NCBI RefSeq assembly: GCF_036178845.1
Contig: NZ_CP108070.1
Location: 806,001-870,000, forward strand
Reading direction: 5' to 3'
Length of the DNA: 64,000 nucleotides
DNA from: Streptomyces sp. NBC_00271
GTDB lineage: Bacteria > Actinomycetota > Actinomycetes > Streptomycetales > Streptomycetaceae
The position numbers and the translations under genes are program-made. Shown here piece by piece: positions 58,978 to 64,000 of the stretch (positions are counted from its first letter, which is position 1; each line of letters begins with the position of its first letter). The notes below the pieces were generated by a model, which was not told where the DNA came from, did no database searches, and saw only the letters and a program-made list of their open reading frames with translations.

Positions 58978-59700
58978 TCAGCCCTTCGCCCGACTCCGTT
59001 GGCGGGACCCCGGGTGCGCCCGATAGGCGCTGACGCTCGACTCGCCCAGCATCCAGAAGCGCCAGGGGTACAAAGCAGCAGGACCGCCCACCCCCGTCCG
59101 CGGCCCTCGACCGACCCGCGCGGACGAGACGCCCCCGGCGGGTTCCGCGAGGAACAACTCCGCCGCTGCGTCGCATGCTGACTGTCCGTCACGATGCAGA
59201 TCGGCGATGCCCAACGCCCGAGCGAGGTTGGCCGGGCCGCGCGCCAGATCGCGCGCCCGCACCCCAGGCCCCCGGCGTTCTTGCGCGACGTCTGCTCCCT
59301 CCACGACGGTGCCGGCGCGGAGCAGCACCGAAGCGGGACGCCGCCCCGGTCCGCAGACGGCGTTCAGGCACCGATGCACTGCGTGCGTCCGGTACACATA
59401 GAACGTCCCCGGGGCACCGAACTCCGCTCGATTGGTCCGGTTCGGGCCCCGGAACGCGTGCGAGGCCGGATCGTCCGGCCCCTCGTACGCCTCGACCTCG
59501 GTGATACGCACCGCCGTCACGCCGCGCTGCGAGCGCGAGACCACGAGAGCCCCCAGGAGTTCGGGAGCCACTTCAAGGGCGGGCCGGTCGAAGAAGTGCT
59601 CGCGCAAGGCGGGCCGCCCTGCCGACGCCGCCCCTGGCCCATCGAACGCTCGCAACTGCTCGTGATCGGTCCCGCCCGGGGCCGTCATGTTCTCTGTCAA
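58978..59700 (-). CDS. 3-methyladenine DNA glycosylase (AAG/MPG family)
   Basis: This 240-residue protein of the alkyladenine glycosylase family removes alkylated bases. Family segments are FDRPALEVAPELLGALVVSR, ITEVEAYEGPDDPASHAFRG (catalytic Glu), NRAEFGAPGTFYVYRTHAVH and ARDLARGPANLARALGI. The segment usually reading TYGMHxCxNxVCGP is THAVHRCLNAVCGP here, so conserved tyrosine and glycine positions differ. The N-terminal extension and C-terminal Arg/Ser-rich tail make it longer than the usual 200 residues. It stands alone between the MFS exporter and NTF2-like genes. Confidence 0.85.
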   Translation of the reverse strand: MTENMTAPGGTDHEQLRAFDGPGAASAGRPALREHFFDRPALEVAPELLGALVVSRSQRGVTAVRITEVEAYEGPDDPASHAFRGPNRTNRAEFGAPGTFYVYRTHAVHRCLNAVCGPGRRPASVLLRAGTVVEGADVAQERRGPGVRARDLARGPANLARALGIADLHRDGQSACDAAAELFLAEPAGGVSSARVGRGPRTGVGGPAALYPWRFWMLGESSVSAYRAHPGSRQRSRAKG

Positions 59701-59765
59701 GCCGCTGCCTCCTGTCGAGATTCTGGGTCGCCGGATCCCGCGACCTCACAGTCCCAGCGCACTCC

Positions 59766-60212
59766 TTGCGTCACTCCATGGCCATAGAAGCTGCCGTGGA
59801 GCGCTCGGATACGGACTTTCGAGCCAGATGCCCGCCATGCCGTTGGAAGAGGGAACAGGCCTCGGAGCGAGGTGACTTCGAGGCCGAGCATGCGATCTAC
59901 GCTGTGGACGCGATGCTGGACCATCCGCAGTCGGGTGACCGTTTCCGGGGCCGCGAGACGATCGCGGCGCAACGCGGCGGGCACCCGGCCGACCGGCACT
60001 TCACCCTGCGCATCACCGGCCACGCGCATGTATGGGTGAGCGAATGCGTCACCATCTACGACGGTGCGCCTTCGTACACGGTGACTGTCATGGGATTCGT
60101 CGGCCATCAGGTCGTGCACGAGACGCAGTACTTCGCCGCTCTTTTCGGCACGCCCGCGTGGCGGGCCGCGCTCGCGGAGCCGACGCCGGGGCGGACCATC
60201 GAGGAGGCCTGA
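59766..60212 (+). CDS. SnoaL/NTF2-like protein, N-terminus uncertain
   Basis: The 148-residue frame has a clear nuclear-transport-factor-2-like core: FEAEHAIYAVDAMLDHPQSG, RFRGRETIAAQRGGHPADRH and HVWVSECVTIYDGAPSYTV with VVHETQYFAALFGTPAWRAA. These form small dimeric cone-shaped barrels with varied roles. The first 40 residues look wrong for the family. In another frame MPAMPLEEG starts at about 59828, so one extra G near 59852-59857 may have shifted the frame. Either the true gene is frameshifted or it uses an unusual start. Its function is unknown. Confidence 0.6.
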   Translation: MRHSMAIEAAVERSDTDFRARCPPCRWKREQASERGDFEAEHAIYAVDAMLDHPQSGDRFRGRETIAAQRGGHPADRHFTLRITGHAHVWVSECVTIYDGAPSYTVTVMGFVGHQVVHETQYFAALFGTPAWRAALAEPTPGRTIEEA

Positions 60213-60284
60213 TCGGTCTCGTCCGGCAAGGCCGGGCTGTCGGATTCCGGCGATTTCCTGTGTTCGCCGGACACCTCCAGGGCA

Positions 60285-61289
60285 TCAGGCGCGTTTGCCG
60301 TCGCCCGCGGTGTGCGTCGTACGGAAGCGTGCCCGGTAGGCCCCCGGCGTGATGCCCAGGTTGCGCGTGAAGGCGCGGCGCAGCGACTCCGGTGACCCGA
60401 AGCCGGTGCGCCGGGCCACCGTGGCCATGGGGTTGTCGCTTTCCTCCAGCATCGCCTGGGCGGCTTCCATGCGGACCTGCTCGACATAGCGGGCCGGGGT
60501 CATGGTCATCTCGTCGTGGAACAGGCGCGTCATGTGGCGGGGGCTCACACCCGCACGGCGTGCCATGGCGGCCAGGGTGTGGGGGGCGGACGGGTCCTCG
60601 GCGACCGCGTCCAGGATCCGGCGCAGCATCTCCTGTCTCGCGTGCGGGGTGTGAGTACGGACACTGAACTGAGACTGGCCGCCCGGCCGCTGCATGAACA
60701 CGACCATGTCCTTGGCCACGGCGCGGGCGACATCGGCGCCGAGGTGCTCTTCGACCAGGGCGAGCGAGAGGTCGATGCCCGAGCTGACGCCGGCCGAGGT
60801 CATGATGTGGCCGTCGCGCACGAACAGGGCGTCCATCTCCACGGTCACCCGCGGGTAGCGCAGAGCCAGCTGGTCGGCGAAGCGCCAGTGCGTGGTCGCC
60901 TTGCGTCCGTCGAGCAGGCCGGCCGCGGCGAGGAGGAACGCCCCGGTGCAGACGGACGCGGTGCGGCAACTGCGTGCGTCGAGCTCCCTTATGGCGTCCA
61001 GCAGGGCGTCGTCCTTGATGAGAGACGGCCACTCCGGGCCGCCGGGGATGACGACCACATCGCTGGCCCCGCGCACCTGCGCGGCCGCCAGGTCGACGCG
61101 CAGTCCGGTGCCGGATGCGGTGACCACGTCGGCGCCGTCCGGGGAGACCGTGTGCACGCGGTACCGGCCACCGAACTCGTTGGCCGTCGAGAACACCTCG
61201 ATCGGACCCGTGACGTCGAGCAGCCGGACGGCCGGGAAGACCAGCACGGTCACCACCAGCGGCTTCCTGCCTGTCGAGCTGTCCTTCAT
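60285..61289 (-). CDS. GlxA-family transcriptional regulator (DJ-1/PfpI plus AraC HTH)
   Basis: This 334-residue regulator has an N-terminal class I glutamine-amidotransferase-like domain (VLVFPAVRLLDVTGPIEVFS; DVVVIPGGPEWPSL; TASVCTGAFLLAAAGLLDGR with the nucleophile-elbow cysteine). It also has a C-terminal AraC-type DNA-binding domain (LAAMARRAGVSPRHMTRLFH; VARRTGFGSPESLRRAFTRN). GGGAGG lies 7 bp before the ATG at 61289. Such proteins respond to small metabolites and can act as ThiJ-like sensors. It is convergent with the NTF2-like gene and has no obvious target operon beside it. Confidence 0.9.
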   Translation of the reverse strand: MKDSSTGRKPLVVTVLVFPAVRLLDVTGPIEVFSTANEFGGRYRVHTVSPDGADVVTASGTGLRVDLAAAQVRGASDVVVIPGGPEWPSLIKDDALLDAIRELDARSCRTASVCTGAFLLAAAGLLDGRKATTHWRFADQLALRYPRVTVEMDALFVRDGHIMTSAGVSSGIDLSLALVEEHLGADVARAVAKDMVVFMQRPGGQSQFSVRTHTPHARQEMLRRILDAVAEDPSAPHTLAAMARRAGVSPRHMTRLFHDEMTMTPARYVEQVRMEAAQAMLEESDNPMATVARRTGFGSPESLRRAFTRNLGITPGAYRARFRTTHTAGDGKRA

Positions 61290-61665
61290 CGTGCGCCTCC
61301 CGAATGGACTGGGACCCACAGTGGAGGACACCATCATCCGCCCAGGGACGCCGCCCGCGCCCGTGCTGAGCGTCGTCCGCGTCGCCGCGGGATGATGCTG
61401 CGTTCCTTTGTATGGGTCGAGGCGTCAAGTTTCGGCGCCTCACCCGCTTTCAGCGGTTGCCTGCAGTGGCGTCATGGCCACATATGCGGCCATGACACGC
61501 TCGGATGAGGACATCAGCATCCGGCCGGCACGCCTCACGGGTCTGCTCAGTGGTCGATGTCCTGATGCGAGGGCGTCATGGCGCATGCTGTTCTGTGGCA
61601 GGAGCGGTGCTTCGACACAGGGCGGTTTCCATCGGTGGTTGCGACACCCGAGAGGAGTCGGACCT

Positions 61666-61856
61666 ATGCCTCGAGGTGGAGCCAACAGACTGCCGCCGGC
61701 GGTGCCGAAGGAGTACTTCGAGCTGCGTAGAGGTGGCCTGAAAGGGACAGCTGCCGCCCGCCGAGTGGGCGTATCCACCAGTGCGGGCTCGCTGTGGTTC
61801 ATCAAGGCTGGACGCATGCTCTTGCCCGACAGGCCCATCGACGACCGATACCCATG
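61666..61856 (+). pseudogene. N-terminal fragment of an IS30-family transposase
   Basis: From ATG 61666, preceded by AGAGGAG, the frame reads VPKEYFELRRGGLKGTAAAR and GVSTSAGSLWFIKAGRML. This is the N-terminal DNA-binding region of Streptomyces IS30-family transposases. Similarity stops at about residue 60 (PIDDRY) and the frame runs into unrelated sequence. The DDE core is absent. Confidence 0.65.
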
Positions 61857-61919
61857 CCCAGGGCACGTACCCGGGGTGGCGATGCGGGCCTCCTGTAGGG
61901 CCCTGGGCCACCCCGGTGC

Positions 61920-62043
61920 CCTCCTCCGGTGCGCAGGGCGTCCTGGACCGTGACGACCAAGGCGTGGTCGGCGGAGAGCTCGGACTATTCACGGGGGATC
62001 GGCTTGACCCACAGCGGGTCCACGACGGTGATCTCCACGCAGG
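61920..62043 (-). pseudogene. C-terminal fragment of 1-deoxyxylulose-5-phosphate synthase (dxs)
   Basis: The minus strand encodes CVEITVVDPLWVKPIPRE, a TAG stop, then SELSADHALVVTVQDALR and GGGHRGG. This is the C-terminal transketolase domain of Dxs (VVDPxWVKP and HxLVVTVEDxxR motifs), with an in-frame stop. Only about 40 codons remain, so it is a relic, perhaps from a duplicated or transferred dxs broken by IS activity. Confidence 0.6.
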
Positions 62044-62189
62044 CACACGGCTCCGCCTTTGAGATGCCCGGTTGCGCCGGGTGGTCCGGGAATGATCCGA
62101 ATCTTGGTCGTAGCCCGGCTGACTACATGGTCGGGCAGGACCGAAGGCGCAGCCACCCGGCGCGACCAGCGCGTGCGGGCCTGCGGCGG

Positions 62190-63698
62190 TCAGTGGGACG
62201 CGGGGAAGCCCAGGTCCGGGCCAGCCGGCGTCTCGGCCGGGTCCGGCCAGCGGCTCGTGATGACCTTGCCGCGCGTGTAGAAGTGCGTGGCTTCGCTGCC
62301 GTACATGCGGTGGTCGCCGAAGGCCGAGTCCTTCCAGCCGCCGAAGGAGTGGTAGCCCACCGGCACGGGCATCGGCACGTTCACGCCGACCATGCCGGTT
62401 TCGACCTCCAGCTGAAACCGGCGGGCCGCGCCGCCGTCGCGGGTGAAGATGGCGCTGGCGTTGCCGTAGGGGGAGCCGTTGATGATGGCCATGGCCTCCT
62501 CGTAGGTTTCTGCACGCAGCACGCACAGGACGGGACCGAAGATCTCGTTCCGGTAGGCGTCCGAGTCTGTGCTGACCTTGTCGAGGAGCGAGATGCCCAT
62601 CCAGTGCCCGTTCTCCAGACCCTCGACGGTGAAGCCCCTGCCGTCGAGTATCACGTCGGCTCCCTGGGCGGCCGCACCCGCGACATAGTCCGCGACCTCG
62701 TCGCGGTGCGCCTTGGTGATGAGTGGGCCCATGTCGGACGTGGGGTCGTTGCCCGGGCCGATCTTGATTTTTGTGGCCCGCTCGGCGATCCGGGACACCA
62801 GCGCGTCGCCCGCCGAGCCGACCGCGACTACCACGGAGACTGCCATGCAGCGCTGACCTGCGGAGCCGTAGGCTGCGGTCATGGCGGCGTCGGCCGCCGC
62901 GTCGAGGTCGGCGTCGGGCAGGACCAGCATGTGGTTCTTCGCTTCGCCGAGGGCCTGGACACGCTTGCCGCTGGCGGACGCCCTGGTGTACACGTGGCGG
63001 GCGACAGGCGTGGAGCCCACGAACGAAACGGCCGCCACGTCCGGGTGGTCGAGGAGCGCGTTCACCGCGACCTCGTCACCGTGCAGGATGTTGAGCACAC
63101 CGTCGGGCACGCCGGCTTCGGCCGCGAGTTCCGCGAGGAGCATGGACGCGGACGGGGCCTTGCTGCTCGGCTTGTGGACGAAGGTGTTCCCGCAGGCGAT
63201 CGCCATGGGAAACATCCACATGCTGATCATCGCGGGGAAGTTGAACGGCGAGATGCCGACGATCACACCGAGCGGTTGGCGGATCGACGCGACGTCGATC
63301 TGGCTCGACACCCCCGTGGACGTCTCGCCCTTGAGTGCCGTGCCGAGCCCGCAGGCCAGTTCGACGATCTCTAGGCCCCGGGCCACCTCGCCCAGCGCGT
63401 CCGCGTGGGTCTTGCCCTGCTCGGCGGTGATCAGCGCGGCGAAGTCGTCGCGGCGCGCGTTCAGCAGCTCGCGGTAGCGGAAGAGGATCGCGATCCGGTG
63501 CGCGAGCGAGGACGTGGACCAGGTGGCGTACGCCTGCTTCGCCGCGGCGACCGCAGCGTCGACCTCGTCGGCGCCGGCCATCGCAACCTGCGCGGTGACC
63601 TCCCCGGTCGCGGGGTCGGTGACGGGGCCCCAGGTGCCGGAGGCGCCTGAAGCGTCTCCGAACGGCTTGCCACTGATCCAGTGGGTGACGGTCTTCAT
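62190..63698 (-). CDS. mmsA: CoA-acylating methylmalonate-semialdehyde dehydrogenase
   Basis: This 502-residue aldehyde dehydrogenase of the MMSDH class converts methylmalonate or malonate semialdehyde with CoA and NAD to propionyl- or acetyl-CoA in valine and inositol catabolism. Signatures are HWISGKPFGDASGASG, VGISPFNFPAMISMWMFPMA and the catalytic Cys in GSAGQRCMAVSVVV. The position of the general-base Glu of other ALDHs is taken by LGEAKNHMLVLPDAD, as is standard for MMSDH. AAAGGAG precedes the ATG at 63698. The end GKVITSRWPDP is near the expected C-terminus. No other valine genes are in the window. Confidence 0.92.
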   Translation of the reverse strand: MKTVTHWISGKPFGDASGASGTWGPVTDPATGEVTAQVAMAGADEVDAAVAAAKQAYATWSTSSLAHRIAILFRYRELLNARRDDFAALITAEQGKTHADALGEVARGLEIVELACGLGTALKGETSTGVSSQIDVASIRQPLGVIVGISPFNFPAMISMWMFPMAIACGNTFVHKPSSKAPSASMLLAELAAEAGVPDGVLNILHGDEVAVNALLDHPDVAAVSFVGSTPVARHVYTRASASGKRVQALGEAKNHMLVLPDADLDAAADAAMTAAYGSAGQRCMAVSVVVAVGSAGDALVSRIAERATKIKIGPGNDPTSDMGPLITKAHRDEVADYVAGAAAQGADVILDGRGFTVEGLENGHWMGISLLDKVSTDSDAYRNEIFGPVLCVLRAETYEEAMAIINGSPYGNASAIFTRDGGAARRFQLEVETGMVGVNVPMPVPVGYHSFGGWKDSAFGDHRMYGSEATHFYTRGKVITSRWPDPAETPAGPDLGFPASH

Positions 63699-64000
63699 CG
63701 GCGGAACTCCTTTAAGGATGACGGCGGCGGGCCCCGCGGTTCTTGTTCGGACGCCCCACCACGCCCGTGTGAGTAGGGCTGCTGACATCGAAGCTACCGA
63801 GCCGATTTGCACGTGCAGGCGCTGCGGAGCCTCCCGGCCCGAAGTGCCTCACTCAGGTCCCGTACAGTTGTGGCGTGGTTCACTCGCCTGCCCGTGTTCG
63901 CCACGCGTTCGAAAATGGCCTGGGGCGGGGCCGGCTTCTACGGCTGAGGCGCATCGCTGTGCCCGTTGATCGGTACTCAAAGGGCCGCTCAGGGCCGAAT
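63699..64000. other. Upstream region of mmsA at the window edge, no gene seen
   Basis: The last 300 bp contain no frame with recognisable family features. A short cysteine-containing frame near 63800 is not supported. The region probably holds the mmsA promoter and the edge of a gene beyond the window. Confidence 0.45.

Noticed and set aside
63514..63969. A cysteine-containing + strand frame at the window edge
   Set aside because: It overlaps mmsA in antisense and shows no recognisable fold; the CxxC pattern is likely chance.

Overview
The window is high-GC actinobacterial DNA, most likely a Streptomyces chromosome. The coding frames show strong third-position GC bias, GTG and TTG starts are common, ATGA/GTGA overlaps are frequent, and the families present (XRE-cupin and SpoIIE-type regulators, PucR, Tat lipoproteins, coenzyme F420 enzymes, IS110 elements) are typical of that group. 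The density of IS elements and gene fragments suggests an accessory region, perhaps a chromosome arm. No tRNA, rRNA or CRISPR array was seen.

Layout. (1) 1-9.1 kb: sugar-uptake and glycosidase operon, with a lipoprotein binding protein, two permeases, a GH38 alpha-mannosidase and a GH2 beta-galactosidase, behind a palindromic operator and ended by a 14-bp-stem terminator. (2) 9.2-16.1 kb: XRE-cupin regulator with a threonine-aldolase-type PLP lyase; a Ku fragment; a DUF485/sodium-solute symporter pair; a decayed SpoIIE phosphatase. (3) 16.1-24.4 kb: polyamine/aminobutyraldehyde locus (aldehyde dehydrogenase, divergent PotDBCA-type ABC importer, frameshifted PucR regulator, and an FAD oxidoreductase stump joined to a group II intron reverse-transcriptase fragment). 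(4) 24.5-30.3 kb: secreted SGNH esterase, an IS110 element and a large secreted beta-helix protein. (5) 30.3-53.2 kb: a catabolic island built round coenzyme F420. (6) 53.3-57.1 kb: IS cluster (IS110, IS3, IS4-type and IS3-type remnants). (7) 57.2-64 kb: MFS exporter, 3-methyladenine DNA glycosylase, NTF2-like protein, GlxA-type regulator, IS30 and dxs fragments, and methylmalonate-semialdehyde dehydrogenase.

The F420 island is the most interesting part. It carries F420 biosynthesis genes (fbiC, cofC), an NADPH:F420 reductase (npdG), two luciferase-like F420-type oxidoreductases, and a nearly complete CoA-dependent beta-oxidation set: acyl-CoA synthetase, family III CoA transferase, acyl-CoA dehydrogenase, enoyl-CoA hydratase, MaoC hydratase, 3-hydroxyacyl-CoA dehydrogenase, thiolase and EtfAB. 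It also has an aldehyde dehydrogenase, VOC, NIPSNAP and muconolactone-isomerase-like proteins, a binding-protein-like protein without a signal peptide, and IclR and LysR regulators. The order npdG - small NIPSNAP protein - LLM oxidoreductase matches the npdG-npdH-npdI order known from picrate/dinitrophenol-degrading Rhodococcus. The working hypothesis is F420H2-dependent hydride transfer to an electron-poor ring or alicyclic substrate, followed by ring opening and beta-oxidation, with the island supplying part of its own cofactor. The substrate cannot be read from the sequence.
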